A stretch of 64,000 nucleotides of DNA from Ornithinimicrobium ciconiae (lineage in GTDB: Bacteria; Actinomycetota; Actinomycetes; Actinomycetales; Dermatophilaceae), in assembly GCF_007197575.1 (NCBI RefSeq), contig NZ_CP041616.1:1426001-1490000 (forward strand), written 5' to 3'. The notes below the pieces were generated by a model, which was not told the origin of the DNA, ran no database searches, and was given only the letters and a program-made list of their open reading frames with translations. Positions within the stretch are counted from its first letter, which is position 1. Every line of letters starts with the position of its first letter. Shown here in pieces: positions 9,468 through 18,888 of the stretch. The position numbers were made by a program, and so were the translations under genes.

Positions 9468-11953
9468 ACGCCGCGGCCCCGGTGGGTGACACTCCCCGGC
9501 TGGATCTGCGGCTGCTGGTGCCCGCCCTCGTGGCCTGGGCCGTGATGGTGGCCATGGTCGTGCAGAGTGCCCGTGCCCAGTTGACGCTCGGCCTCGCCAC
9601 ACTTGCCGCCGCGATCGCGATGATCGGGCTGACCCGCGTGGGCGGACGAACGCGAGTGGGCAGCACGACACGGGTGGGTATGCCGTGGACTCGCAGGGCG
9701 CGAATAGACAGGGCGACGTCGCGTCCGCGCCAGTTGCCCCTGGGGGGTCTCGCAGCCCTGAGCCTGGTCGCGACCTCGCTCGTGCTGCTCTCGGGTGCGG
9801 CGCACCGGGCCACCGACGAGGCCGGACCGGTCCCGGAGCTGGCGCAGGAGCGGGCCGTGGTGACCATCACCGGCACCGTGCTCACCGAGCCGCGGTTGCT
9901 GGACCGCGGGGACGAACGACCCGACCTGGTCGTCCTGGAGCTCGGCCTGCGCAGCGTCGAGGCACGGGGCATGCGCAGCGCTGTCCGCACCCCGGTGGTG
10001 GTCTTTGCCGACCCGACCTGGCAGGACGTCCCGTGGCGCGGCACCGTGACGACCCTGGCCCGGCTCGCTCCGCCCGACCCGGGCGACTCGGTCGTCGCAG
10101 TCCTCACTCCGCTGGATCCGCCGACCCTGCACGGCGACACCAGCCCGGTCCTCACCGGCGTCGAGCGCGTGCGCGAGCGCCTTCGGCTGGCCGTCGGCCC
10201 CCTCCCGGTCGACGCCCGCGCCCTGATCCCTGGCCTCGTCATCGGTGACACGTCACTCACCCCGAGTGACCTGACTGACGCCATGCTCGCCACGGGCATG
10301 ACACACCTGAGTGCGGTCAGCGGCTCCAACGTGGCGATCGTCCTCGGCGCTGCGATCCTGTTGTGCGGCTGGCTCGGAGTGCCCCGGCGGTGGCGCCCGG
10401 TCGTGGCCCTGGCCTGCCTGGTCGGTTTCGTCCTGCTCTGCCGGCCCGAGCCGAGCGTGCTGCGCGCCGGAGCGATGGGTGTGGTCGGCCTGATCGGGTT
10501 GAGCTCCTCACGACGCTCGGTGAGCCTGCCGGCCCTGGCGACCGCGGTCCTGGCCCTGCTCTGCTGGGACCCCTGGCTCGCCCGCTCCTACGGCTTCGCA
10601 CTGTCCACCCTCGCGACCCTCGGCCTGGTGGTCTTCGCCCGACCCTGGGGCGACGCCATCGCCCGCCACCTGCCGAGGCGACTGTCCCTGCTGGGGGACG
10701 CGATCGCCATACCCCTGGCTGCCCAGGTGGTCTGTGCCCCGGTCATCGTGCTGCTTCAGGGCAATGTCAGCACCATCGCGGTCCTGACCAACCTGCTCGC
10801 GGCCCCGTTCGTGGCACCGACGACGGTCCTGGGGATCGGCGCCGCCCTCACCAGCACTGTCTGGGTGCCCTTGGGGATGCTCGTCGCATGGATCGGCGCG
10901 GTGCCCGCCTGGCTGATCGGGGCGGTGGCCCGCTGGGGCGCTACCGTGCCGATGGGCACGATCGGCTGGGTCGAGGGTGTCGGCGGTGCCTGGCTGTTGA
11001 CCGGGCTGACCGTCGCAGTGCTGGCAGCGGGACGGTGGCTGCGCTGGCAGGCCGGCCGCCACCCACTGGCGGCGTGGTCAGTGCTCCTGCTCACCCTGGC
11101 GCTGCTGTGGCCCACCCCCGGGCGCCACGGATGGCCACCGCAGGGTTGGGTCGTCGCCGGGTGCGACGTCGGCCAGGGCGACGCCTTCGTGGTGGCGACC
11201 GGGCCGGACAGCGCACTGCTGGTCGACACCGGACCCGACCCGCAGCTCCTCGCTGCCTGCCTGGACCTGCTCGGCGTCCGCCGCCTCGACGGCCTCGTCC
11301 TCAGTCACTTCCACGCCGACCACGTCGGAGGTCTGGACGCGGTGGTCGGGCGGATCCCCGTGGCGGCCGCCTATGTCACGCCCGTCCGCGACCCGCCCGG
11401 GGAGGCTGACCAGGTCCTGTCCGCGCTCGCCGCCAACAACATCCCGACGTATGCCGTCACCGCTGGCGACCACCTCCTCTGGGGCGACGTGGGTCAGGTG
11501 AGCGCGACGGTGGTGTGGCCTCCTGCAGAGCGGGCTGCTGGCGAATCGCTCGGTGCGAACGACGGCAGCGTGGTGCTCGACTTCACCGCCTCGACGATGG
11601 GGAACGGCCTCCGCCTGCTGTTCACCGGTGACATCGAGCCGGGCGCGGCCCGAGGTGTGCGGCGTGCCCTGGAGGGGCAGCGCTTCGACGTGCTGAAGGT
11701 AGCCCACCACGGCAGCGCTGCGCAGGACGAGGCGCTGGTCACCGGGGTCGGTGCCACTGTGGCGCTGATCGGGGTGGGGGAGGACAACACCTTCGGGCAC
11801 CCGAGCCGGACGGTGCTGTCGCTGCTCGCCGAGACCGGCACCGTCGTGCTGCGCACGGATCGGGACGGCACCTTTGCCGTGGTCCACGACGGACAGCGGC
11901 TCGGCGTGGTGCAGCGCCAGGGAGGTCGTGAAGATGCCGTGAACCCGCAGTGA
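9464..11953 (+). CDS. comEC: ComEC/Rec2 DNA-uptake channel
   Basis: 829-residue polytopic membrane protein. It has an N-terminal hydrophobic segment and an extracytoplasmic OB-like region. The Competence domain follows with many membrane helices, including the motif THLSAVSGSNVAIVLG. The C-terminal metallo-beta-lactamase domain carries the metal motif HFHADHVGGL and the later HHGSAAQDE and GHPSRTVL. ComEC forms the pore through which single-stranded DNA enters. The open frame extends to 9362, but GTG at 9464 overlaps the comEA stop and starts at NAAAPVGDTP, so it is preferred. The metal ligands appear intact, consistent with a functional nuclease-like domain. Confidence 0.93.
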   Translation: MNAAAPVGDTPRLDLRLLVPALVAWAVMVAMVVQSARAQLTLGLATLAAAIAMIGLTRVGGRTRVGSTTRVGMPWTRRARIDRATSRPRQLPLGGLAALSLVATSLVLLSGAAHRATDEAGPVPELAQERAVVTITGTVLTEPRLLDRGDERPDLVVLELGLRSVEARGMRSAVRTPVVVFADPTWQDVPWRGTVTTLARLAPPDPGDSVVAVLTPLDPPTLHGDTSPVLTGVERVRERLRLAVGPLPVDARALIPGLVIGDTSLTPSDLTDAMLATGMTHLSAVSGSNVAIVLGAAILLCGWLGVPRRWRPVVALACLVGFVLLCRPEPSVLRAGAMGVVGLIGLSSSRRSVSLPALATAVLALLCWDPWLARSYGFALSTLATLGLVVFARPWGDAIARHLPRRLSLLGDAIAIPLAAQVVCAPVIVLLQGNVSTIAVLTNLLAAPFVAPTTVLGIGAALTSTVWVPLGMLVAWIGAVPAWLIGAVARWGATVPMGTIGWVEGVGGAWLLTGLTVAVLAAGRWLRWQAGRHPLAAWSVLLLTLALLWPTPGRHGWPPQGWVVAGCDVGQGDAFVVATGPDSALLVDTGPDPQLLAACLDLLGVRRLDGLVLSHFHADHVGGLDAVVGRIPVAAAYVTPVRDPPGEADQVLSALAANNIPTYAVTAGDHLLWGDVGQVSATVVWPPAERAAGESLGANDGSVVLDFTASTMGNGLRLLFTGDIEPGAARGVRRALEGQRFDVLKVAHHGSAAQDEALVTGVGATVALIGVGEDNTFGHPSRTVLSLLAETGTVVLRTDRDGTFAVVHDGQRLGVVQRQGGREDAVNPQ

Positions 11954-12006
11954 GGGATCTGGCGTGACGGCGCTAGCGGGCCGGGGTGGTGCCCCGTGGC
12001 TTCCAC

Positions 12007-12900
12007 CTAGCCCTGAGCGTCCTGGGTGCAGTCCGCCACCAGCCGTGGCAGCACGTCATCGAGCAGGGCGTCGATGCGCAGGGTCGCCCACTCGTCGCCC
12101 CGGGTGGCCCACCGGGTCACGACGGCGACCGGGATCCCGAGGGCGTGGGCGCGCTTGACGAACCGGAGTCCGCTCATCACCTGCAGCGACGAGCCCAGGA
12201 CCAACAGGCCGTCCCCGGCCTCGACTGCCGCATAGGCCTGCTCGACCAGGGGTTTGGCGACCGAGCCTCCGAAGAAGACGACGTCCGGCTTGAGCAGGTC
12301 GGAGCCGCAGGTGACGCAGCGGACCAGACGGAACTCGGTGAAGTCCTGCGCGGCCAGCACGATGTCGCCGTCGGGACGGATCTCGTCGCTCTGCGCGGTG
12401 AATCCCGGGTTGGCGTCGGCGATCCACCGGTGCACCTCGGCGCGGTCAAAGCGTTCCTCGCACCGCAGGCAGACGATGACGTTGAGGTTGCCGTGCAGTT
12501 CGATGACCTCGCGTGATCCGGCCTCCTGGTGCAGACCGTCCACGTTCTGGGTGATGAGGCTCTCGACCTGGCCGCCGTGCTGCAGCGCAGCGATGGCGCG
12601 GTGAGCATCATTGGGCCGGGCGGCCCGAAAGTGCGCCCAGCCGACATAGCTGCGCGCCCAGTAGCGACGGCGGGCCTCCGCGGAGGCGAGGAACTCGGCG
12701 TACTGCATCGGCTGGACACGTCGGTTGCCGTCCGGGCCGCGGTAGTCGGGGATGCCTGATGCGGTGGAGACCCCGGCGCCGGTCAGGACCGTCACCCCGC
12801 CGGCGGCGACCAGGTCGCGGAGCCGTCGGTAGTCGTCCTCCGCCACCGTGGTGGGCGGTGGCATCGGGTTGGTGATGCTCACGGTAGTGAGCCTAACCAC
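12007..12900 (-). CDS. sirtuin, NAD-dependent protein deacylase (Sir2 family)
   Basis: 297 residues with GAGVSTASGIPDYRGPDG (NAD-binding), TQNVDGLHQ and the catalytic His in IELHGNL. The zinc module is CLRCEE...CVTCGSDL (two CxxC pairs), and GSSLQVMSGL closes the Rossmann fold. Sirtuins remove acyl groups from lysines, coupling this to NAD hydrolysis. Start uncertain: GTG 12900 overlaps the LysR stop, GTG 12882 and ATG 12864 are alternatives, all upstream of the domain. Same strand as and directly downstream of the LysR gene, so probably one operon. It converges on comEC with a 53-bp gap. Confidence 0.92.
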   Translation of the reverse strand: MVRLTTVSITNPMPPPTTVAEDDYRRLRDLVAAGGVTVLTGAGVSTASGIPDYRGPDGNRRVQPMQYAEFLASAEARRRYWARSYVGWAHFRAARPNDAHRAIAALQHGGQVESLITQNVDGLHQEAGSREVIELHGNLNVIVCLRCEERFDRAEVHRWIADANPGFTAQSDEIRPDGDIVLAAQDFTEFRLVRCVTCGSDLLKPDVVFFGGSVAKPLVEQAYAAVEAGDGLLVLGSSLQVMSGLRFVKRAHALGIPVAVVTRWATRGDEWATLRIDALLDDVLPRLVADCTQDAQG

Positions 12901-13840
12901 CGGTGGCGACGCTGACGGAATGGTGCGTCAGGTCGAGATCTCGGGCACTGGCGCACAGGGCGTCGACCGTGGCGCGCACCGCCGGCACCCGCAGCAGATC
13001 CGGGGTGGTCACGACCTGCACGGAGCGGCTTGATGCCGGGCTCAGGGGGATGGTGCGGACGCCGGGATGGGAGATGGACGCCAGGATCAGCTGCGGCACG
13101 AGCGCCACGCCGAGTCCCGCGGCGACCAGGCCCAGCACGGCGACGTAGTCCTCGGTCTCGAAACTCACGTCGGGACGAAAGCCTGCGAGATCGCTGAGCG
13201 CGAGCAGGTGCCCTCGGCAACGCGGGCAGCCGGCGATCCAGGGCTCCTCGGCAAGCTGCTTGATGTGGATGACGTCGTGGGCGGCCAGCGGATGGTCCAC
13301 CGGCAGCGCGACGCTGACGGGGTCGCTGAGCAGGTCGATGACCTCCAGACCCTCCAGGTCGTCCTCGCCGCGTCCGGCATCGGTGCCCTCCCAGGTGAAG
13401 GCCACCGCGAGATCACAGGTGCCCTCTCGCAGGGCAGCCAGCGACTCCGGGGGCTCGGCCTCGGAGAAGGTGACGGTGACGCCCGGGTGCTCGGTCTTCA
13501 CGCGGGCCAGAGCCGTCGGGACAAGCGTGGCAGAGGAGGAGGGGAAGGCCATCAGCCGCACCCGTCCGCTCTCCAGCCCGGCGATGGCCGCGACTTCGGA
13601 CTCGGCGTTGTCCAGCGCAGCCAGGACGGACACGGAGTGGCGGGCGAGGACCTCACCAGCCTCCGTGAGCCGGACCGCGCGACCGTTCCGTTCGACTAGC
13701 ACGGTCCCCACGCGTTGCTCCAACCTGCGCACCATCTGTGACACGGCAGGCTGGGTGTAACCCAGCGAGCGCGCCGCCGCGGTGAAGCTCCCCTCGGCAG
13801 CGACCGCCCTCATCACTCGCAAACCCGCAACATCAAGCAT
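12893..13840 (-). CDS. LysR-family transcriptional regulator
   Basis: 315 residues. The N-terminal winged HTH (LRVMRAVAAEGSFTAAARSLGYTQPAVSQMVRRLEQ, split here across about residues 7-42) is typical of LysR. A linker helix follows, then a two-lobed effector domain (RVRLMAFPSSSATLVP, AFTWEG, GLGVALVPQL). The effector is unknown. The sirtuin gene begins within its last codons, so the pair is probably co-transcribed. LysR proteins usually act on a divergent neighbour, but the adjacent gene at 13880 is on the same strand, so no target can be named. Confidence 0.92.
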   Translation of the reverse strand: MLDVAGLRVMRAVAAEGSFTAAARSLGYTQPAVSQMVRRLEQRVGTVLVERNGRAVRLTEAGEVLARHSVSVLAALDNAESEVAAIAGLESGRVRLMAFPSSSATLVPTALARVKTEHPGVTVTFSEAEPPESLAALREGTCDLAVAFTWEGTDAGRGEDDLEGLEVIDLLSDPVSVALPVDHPLAAHDVIHIKQLAEEPWIAGCPRCRGHLLALSDLAGFRPDVSFETEDYVAVLGLVAAGLGVALVPQLILASISHPGVRTIPLSPASSRSVQVVTTPDLLRVPAVRATVDALCASARDLDLTHHSVSVATGG

Positions 13841-13879
13841 GCCGGTAAGGATAACGCGAACTTATGGCTGATGCCAGGT

Positions 13880-14344
13880 TCAGAAGTCCGACGAGGGCGG
13901 AGGCGGCGGGGGAGCCGAGGGACGAGCCTCGGGCTGCCCCGGGGTGGAGGGGCTACCCATCGGCGGTGCCTGCTGGCCACCCATCGGCGATGCCTGACCA
14001 CCGGGCGGAGGCGGCGTCTGGCCACCGGGCGGAGGTGGCGTCTGACCACCGGGCGGAGGTGGCGTCTGATAACTGCCCGGCGGAGGCGGCGGAGTCGTGT
14101 GCAGTGTCAGATTCTGCAGGTGACCGCCCACCTCCTGCTGCTGCAACGCCTCGCGCAACCGGGTGAGCTCTGCGGGGTCGATCGGCTGACCGTGCTGCTC
14201 GCGCCAGGTGAGGAGACCGTAGTCGCGCAGGAGCCGCTCTGCGTCCCCGCTGCTGGTCCAGTTGGTCGACGCCTGGTTGAGTGCGGAGTCTGCCTTGGCG
14301 GCAAGATCAGTCGCCGCGGCCTTGGCCTTGTCCAGAAATCCCAT
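13880..14344 (-). CDS. small protein with helical N-terminus and Pro/Gly/Gln repeat tail
   Basis: 154 residues. The first 75 look soluble and helical (MGFLDKAKAAATDLAAKADSA, then ERLLRDYGLLTWREQHGQP). The C-terminal half is a low-complexity tail with a tandem PPPPGGQT unit (24-bp DNA repeat) ending PPPPPPSSDF. No catalytic motif is recognisable. Start at 14344 gives the conserved-looking MGFLDKAK opening; the same frame is open further upstream but would overlap the divergent AIM24 gene. Divergently arranged with the AIM24 gene 108 bp away. Function unknown. Confidence 0.75.
   Translation of the reverse strand: MGFLDKAKAAATDLAAKADSALNQASTNWTSSGDAERLLRDYGLLTWREQHGQPIDPAELTRLREALQQQEVGGHLQNLTLHTTPPPPPGSYQTPPPPGGQTPPPPGGQTPPPPGGQASPMGGQQAPPMGSPSTPGQPEARPSAPPPPPPSSDF
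13985..14069. repeat. 24-bp in-frame tandem repeat encoding PPPPGGQT
   Basis: About three copies of a unit containing ACCACCGGGCGGAGG, 24 bp long and in frame with the Pro-rich tail of the gene at 13880-14344. Copy number may vary between strains. Confidence 0.7.
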
Positions 14345-14452
14345 GGCTGGGAGCATAGCCCGGCGGGATGTCCACGACACGTCGTTCGCGGGCACAGATC
14401 TTGAGCGGGTCGCGAGATGGCCGGCACACAGGGAGAGGGAGCGCCAAGCGCT

Positions 14453-15163
14453 ATGACGATTCACGGAAAACTGTTCAGCCAGCACGCCGAGAACGAGTCG
14501 ACCGACCCGTTCGTCCAACAGAACAAGAAGCTGCTCAAGGTCTCGATGGCCTACGGCCCGGTGCTTGCGCGGACAGGGTCGATGGTGGCCTACCAGGGCA
14601 GCGTCAACTTCAAGAACAAGGGGTCCGGCGGGCTCAACAAGATGCTCAAGTCCGCGATGACCGGTGAGGGTGTCGACCTGATGGAGTGCACCGGCCAGGG
14701 CGAACTCTTCCTGGCTCATGACGCCGCTGACATCCAGGTGATCTATCTGGAGAACGACTCGATCTCGGTCAATGGCAACAGCGTCCTGGCGTTCTCTGCG
14801 TCCATCGACTGGGACATCCACCGCATCCAGGCCCGCGGAGGCATGATGACCGGCGGGCTCTACAACGTCACGCTGCGCGGGACCGGCTACGTCGCCGTCA
14901 CGACGCACGGCGAGCCAGTCGCCCTCGACGTGGGCAGCGCGCCAACCTTCGGCGACGCCCAGGCTGTCGTGCTGTGGACCTCAGGGGTCACCATGGACCT
15001 CAAGGTGGACACCGGCGGTCTGAAGTCCATGATCCGTGGCGGCACCGGCGAGATGCTGCAGATGGCCTTTGGGGGACAGGGGCACGTGCTGATCCAGCCG
15101 TCCGAGGGCGTCGTGACCGGCGGCACGGAGAAGACGAGCAGCGCGAGCTTCTTTGGCCAGTGA
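14453..15163 (+). CDS. AIM24 family protein
   Basis: 236 residues beginning MTIHGKLFSQHAENESTDPF. The all-beta AIM24/TRAP-like fold is suggested by short glycine-rich strands (SMVAYQGSVNF, GEGVDLMECTGQGELFLA, GLYNVTLRGTGYVAV) and by the final GGQGHVLIQPSEG. Bacterial AIM24 proteins are widespread and of unknown biochemical function; the name comes from a yeast mitochondrial protein. ATG 14453 is preferred because GGGAGAGGGAG lies upstream; ATG 14417 in the same frame would add 12 residues. Confidence 0.85.
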   Translation: MTIHGKLFSQHAENESTDPFVQQNKKLLKVSMAYGPVLARTGSMVAYQGSVNFKNKGSGGLNKMLKSAMTGEGVDLMECTGQGELFLAHDAADIQVIYLENDSISVNGNSVLAFSASIDWDIHRIQARGGMMTGGLYNVTLRGTGYVAVTTHGEPVALDVGSAPTFGDAQAVVLWTSGVTMDLKVDTGGLKSMIRGGTGEMLQMAFGGQGHVLIQPSEGVVTGGTEKTSSASFFGQ

Positions 15164-15275
15164 CGTGAGGCGGCGCTTGCGCAGCGGTGCCGCGCAGAGG
15201 CTCGCTGGCTCAGAGGCGCAGATATAACACGTAATTATGCAAATCCTAATAACTGTGGGGTTGTGTAATCGCTGT

Positions 15276-15315
15276 GGTTCCGTCACGGTTGGACCATGAC
15301 TGCCGTGACGGAACC
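15276..15315. promoter_or_regulatory. 13-bp perfect inverted repeat enclosing a start codon
   Basis: GGTTCCGTCACGG (15276-15288) and its exact complement CCGTGACGGAACC (15303-15315) are separated by 14 nt containing the ATG at 15296. No Shine-Dalgarno is evident before that ATG. It could be an operator for a dimeric repressor or an mRNA hairpin presenting or hiding the start codon. Confidence 0.55.
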
Positions 15316-16360
15316 TTCCGCTGTCGCCAGCCTGGCTCGTGAGTTGTGGGCGCCGGTGCCTGGATATCTCAATGCCTCGACCCTCGGGCTGCCTCCGCGC
15401 ATCGTCATCGACGTGATGCAGGAGGCTCTCCTCGAGTGGCAGAGCGGCCAGGCCTGCCCCACGCGCTACGGAGATCTGGCAGAGCAGGCGCGGAGGCGCT
15501 ATGCCGAGCTGATGGGCGTCCCCGCCGCCACCGTTGCCATCGGCTCACACACGTCGGTCCTCGTCGGCACCGTCGCCACCTCGCTGCCCGATGGGGTTGA
15601 GATCCTTTGCCCTTCAGGCGACTTCACCTCGTTGACCTTCCCCTTCGAGGTGCAGGCACAGCGCGGCGTCACCGTCCGCCACGTGCCCTTGCAGGAGCTG
15701 GCGCAGGAGATCACCCCGCGCACTCATCTCGTCGCCTTCAGCCTGGCCCAGAGCAGCACGGGTGACCTCGCGGACGTGACCGCAGTCTGCGAGGCGGCCG
15801 CCCGGCACGGGGCGCTGACCCTCTGTGACGTGACGCAGGCGGCGGGATGGATGCCGGTGGACGCGGGGCTGTTCGACATCACGGTGTGCTCGGCCTACAA
15901 GTGGCTGTGTCAGCCGCGGGGGACTGCCTATCTCACCGTGCGTCCGGAGGCTGCTGATCGTCTCGTGCCCAACAATGCCGGTTGGTATGCCGGACAGTCG
16001 GTCTGGGAGTCCGTCTACGGACCGCAGATGTCGCTGGCCCGGGACGCGCGACGCTTCGACGTCTCGCCGGCCTGGCTGTGCTGGGTCGGCGCCGCAGCGG
16101 CCGCAGAGACCTTCGCGCAGCTGGACCTTGTCCAGGTGCGCGAGCACGACGTGCGCCTGGCCAATGCCCTGCGTGAGCGACTGGGCCTGGAGACGTGTGC
16201 CCGACCCGTGGTCACTCTGGAGGACGGTGACGGCTCACGGATCGCGCAACTGGAGGCCGCCGGAGTGCGCTGCGCCAGTCGAGCGGGCCGCGTCCGGCTC
16301 TCCTTCCACGTCTGGAACACCGACGACGACGTCGACCTGGTCATCGACGCGCTGGGGTGA
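15296..16360 (+). CDS. class V aminotransferase (cysteine desulfurase/selenocysteine lyase-like fold)
   Basis: 354-residue PLP enzyme of fold type I. PLP contacts are SHTSVLVGTVATSL (phosphate cradle), LCDVTQAAGWMPVD (Asp contacting the pyridine nitrogen) and the Schiff-base lysine in CSAYKWLCQP, about K202. Members include cysteine desulfurases, kynureninase-like and isopenicillin N epimerase-like enzymes; substrate cannot be assigned. The final strands (VRLSFHVWNTDDDVD) are those of the C-terminal small domain. The region before it is unusually A+T rich, and an inverted repeat encloses the start codon. The coding sequence is of ordinary composition. Confidence 0.85.
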   Translation: MTAVTEPSAVASLARELWAPVPGYLNASTLGLPPRIVIDVMQEALLEWQSGQACPTRYGDLAEQARRRYAELMGVPAATVAIGSHTSVLVGTVATSLPDGVEILCPSGDFTSLTFPFEVQAQRGVTVRHVPLQELAQEITPRTHLVAFSLAQSSTGDLADVTAVCEAAARHGALTLCDVTQAAGWMPVDAGLFDITVCSAYKWLCQPRGTAYLTVRPEAADRLVPNNAGWYAGQSVWESVYGPQMSLARDARRFDVSPAWLCWVGAAAAAETFAQLDLVQVREHDVRLANALRERLGLETCARPVVTLEDGDGSRIAQLEAAGVRCASRAGRVRLSFHVWNTDDDVDLVIDALG

Positions 16361-16604
16361 CCGAGGACCGCACCACCGCACCACCGCACGGCCGGTGGTC
16401 GCGGCGCTCGCGTGACCCAGGACCGCACCGTCCGGCCGGTTGTCGCCTGCGCCTGACCAGTGCGGTCGCTGCACCCTCGCCTGTTGGTCACCTGCGGGTC
16501 GGCATGCTGTTCACCCTCTGGTCACGCGGCCCCGCTTCCCTGAGGGGGTGCTGCAGCACCAGCCCCACGGCCCGGTGACACCGGGGGATCCGCAGTCGGC
16601 CCAG

Positions 16605-17882
16605 ATGGACGCCGCGCGGGCTACCGCGCATCACGGCCCGTCGGCGCCGGGGCCGCGCAGCGGGTCGGCCCTGTGCTTGTCCGGCGGCGGCTTCCGCGCC
16701 GCCCTGTTCCACCTGGGGGCCAAGCGCAGACTGAACGAGCTCGGCATACTCGGTCGGCTGCGCACGATCAGCGCGGTCTCGGGCGGGGCCATCGTGGCCA
16801 ACCTGCTGGCCGACCCCCGCCTGACCTGGCCGGACCCACAGGGCGAGCCGGCCCAGGTGGGAGGTTTTGAGGAGTGCGTGGCCGAGCCGCTGCGGAGGCT
16901 GACCGGTCGCAACGTGCGCACCCCGGCGCTGCTCTCCCGACTTCGCCCGAGCGGGTGGACTCGTCCGGACGCCAGCGTCGAGAGCCTGGCCCAGCAGCTG
17001 ACCGAGCTGGTGCCCTGGTGGGGGAGCGACCTGCGCTACACCGACCGCTCCGGCCCCGTGATCCTCACGTCAGCGACCGAGATCGGCTATGGCGTGAGCT
17101 GGGTCTTCGCGGACTCCCGCTCGGTGACCCCGCGCGGCCGGATCGGTGACTACCGGCTGGGGCATGCCGCGCCGCCTCCCGGGCCGCGGATCGCCGATGC
17201 GGTGGCCGCGTCCTGCGCCTACCCACCGTTCTTCCCACCGATGGAGCTGGACGGTCGCACCCTTGCCCTCCAGGGAGGGGTTCCTGACCCCAGCGAGGCA
17301 CCGGAGGTCAGCGATGGTCTGCTCTCGAGGATCCAGCTGGCCGACGGGGGCATCTACGACAACCTGGGGGTCGAGCCGGTCTGGTCCGACCACGCGGCGG
17401 TCCTGGTCAGCGACGGTGGGGCCGTCTTCCGCTCGCGTCCCGCCGGGTCCCTCGTGGGCCGGTTGCTGCACACCCTGTCCATCGCGGGGTCGGGAGCGCA
17501 GACCACCCGGCTGCGCTGGTTGCGGGCCAGCTTCTCAGCGGGGCTGGTGCAGGGGGCGACCTGGTCACTGGAGTCCACCAACACGGTGTCGCGGGTGCCC
17601 GGTCACGGACCGGCTCCTGGCGAACGGGAGAGCTATCCGCCCCACCTGGTCGACCAGATCAACCAGATGCGCACCGACCTGGACGCCTTCCGCCCCGCCG
17701 AGCAGCACATCCTCGAGCGCCACGGGTATGCCGTCGCGGACGCCTCCGTGCGCCGGCACAGCCCGCAGTTGGTCGCCCGGGAGGCCGACTTCGAGCCGCC
17801 ACACCCCGAGGTGGCCGACCCCGAGACCGTCGGTCGCGAGCTGCGTGACTCGGGCCAGGTGCGGGCCCTGGGCCGTCGCTGA
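16605..17882 (+). CDS. patatin-like phospholipase
   Basis: Predicted Ser-Asp dyad lipid acyl hydrolase, 425 residues from ATG 16605. The oxyanion-hole motif LCLSGGGFRAALFHLG is near residues 23-38. The nucleophile elbow is SAVSGGAI with Ser about 59. The catalytic Asp is in ADGGIYDNLG, about 247. A long insertion between the motifs includes TSATEIGYGVSWVF. The reading frame is open to 16440; GTG 16548 (preceded by a G-rich stretch) and GTG 16575 are alternative starts, none with a clear Shine-Dalgarno. No signal peptide is evident, so likely cytosolic or peripheral. Confidence 0.85.
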   Translation: MDAARATAHHGPSAPGPRSGSALCLSGGGFRAALFHLGAKRRLNELGILGRLRTISAVSGGAIVANLLADPRLTWPDPQGEPAQVGGFEECVAEPLRRLTGRNVRTPALLSRLRPSGWTRPDASVESLAQQLTELVPWWGSDLRYTDRSGPVILTSATEIGYGVSWVFADSRSVTPRGRIGDYRLGHAAPPPGPRIADAVAASCAYPPFFPPMELDGRTLALQGGVPDPSEAPEVSDGLLSRIQLADGGIYDNLGVEPVWSDHAAVLVSDGGAVFRSRPAGSLVGRLLHTLSIAGSGAQTTRLRWLRASFSAGLVQGATWSLESTNTVSRVPGHGPAPGERESYPPHLVDQINQMRTDLDAFRPAEQHILERHGYAVADASVRRHSPQLVAREADFEPPHPEVADPETVGRELRDSGQVRALGRR

Positions 17883-17989
17883 CCGAGGTTCCTGTCCGAC
17901 GCACCAACTGGCGCGCTAACTGACGGGCTGACTCGTGGCGAGACGCAACCCCGTTTACAGCGCTGCCCGCTTGAGTCACAATGAAAGGC

Positions 17990-18817
17990 GTGCCTACTGG
18001 CCGTGACCCGTTCGAGGTCGTCGTCGAGATCGTGACGGCTGTCTCGCGGGCCCCCGACCGTCTCGAGGAGCGGGTCGACGCCATCATCGACATCCTGTTG
18101 CTGGAACTGACTGCGACGGTCGGCCTCCTGGTTAGGGCCGACCTGGCACGGCTGCACGTGCAGGTGGTCGGCCGGATGATGCGTCCCGGGGCGACGAGGA
18201 GCCTGACGGCCCAGGTGCGGGACCAGCTCTCTGATCCGTTGCTGGGGCCGATGGCGCGCGGTGACCTCCGACCAACCACGGCACAGCGTGCCTACGGGGT
18301 CCGGGCCTGGGAGCTGTCCAAGGCCCGGGCCGGTTGCCTGATCTCGTTCGGGGTCGAGCAGGTGGCCGCCCTTCCGGTGCACGGTCAGTCCGATGTGGTC
18401 GCCTTCCTGGTGGGCCGGGCGGGGCAGGACTTCACGGACGAGGACCTGGCGCTGCTGCGTGCGGTCCAGCCTGTCGTCACCGGTCTCGGGGTGTTGCTGC
18501 GGCTGCCAGGCACGACCGCCTCGCAGCCCGCGCGCGACGCGGCTGATTCTGGCCTGACCGATCGCGAGGCCCAGGTTCTCGAACTCCTGGCCCACGGCTA
18601 CAAGGCGGCGGTGATCGGCCGGCTGGCCGGCTGCTCGACCAGGACGGTGCACCGACACCTGGGCCACATCTACGACAAGTTGGGTGTCAGCGACCGGCTG
18701 AGCGCGGTCAACCAGGCACATCTGCTCGGCATGATCGCCATCGAGGCGGCCGACATACCTTCCGAGGATCCGCAGCACCACCTCCCTCAGTTGGCGCACA
18801 ATCACTCTCCAGGATGA
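17990..18817 (+). CDS. LuxR-family transcriptional regulator
   Basis: 275 residues. The C-terminal LuxR/GerE HTH is clear: LTDREAQVLELLAHG, IGRLAGCSTRTVHRHLGHIY and DKLGVSDRLSAV. The N-terminal 170 residues resemble a degenerate GAF-type sensor (VAALPVHGQSDVVAFLVGR, DFTDEDLALLRAVQP). No receiver domain is present. A CACAAT -10-like box (17977-17982) sits 7 nt before GTG 17990, suggesting a leaderless mRNA from that codon; ATG 17981 in frame overlaps the box and lacks a ribosome-binding site. Stands alone, followed by a terminator hairpin. Confidence 0.85.
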   Translation: MPTGRDPFEVVVEIVTAVSRAPDRLEERVDAIIDILLLELTATVGLLVRADLARLHVQVVGRMMRPGATRSLTAQVRDQLSDPLLGPMARGDLRPTTAQRAYGVRAWELSKARAGCLISFGVEQVAALPVHGQSDVVAFLVGRAGQDFTDEDLALLRAVQPVVTGLGVLLRLPGTTASQPARDAADSGLTDREAQVLELLAHGYKAAVIGRLAGCSTRTVHRHLGHIYDKLGVSDRLSAVNQAHLLGMIAIEAADIPSEDPQHHLPQLAHNHSPG

Positions 18818-18888
18818 TGCGCGGCCCTGGGCGGGTGCGGCACAGTTGTCACGGGTGATCGGTCCCACGGCACCCACGGCCCGTGACA

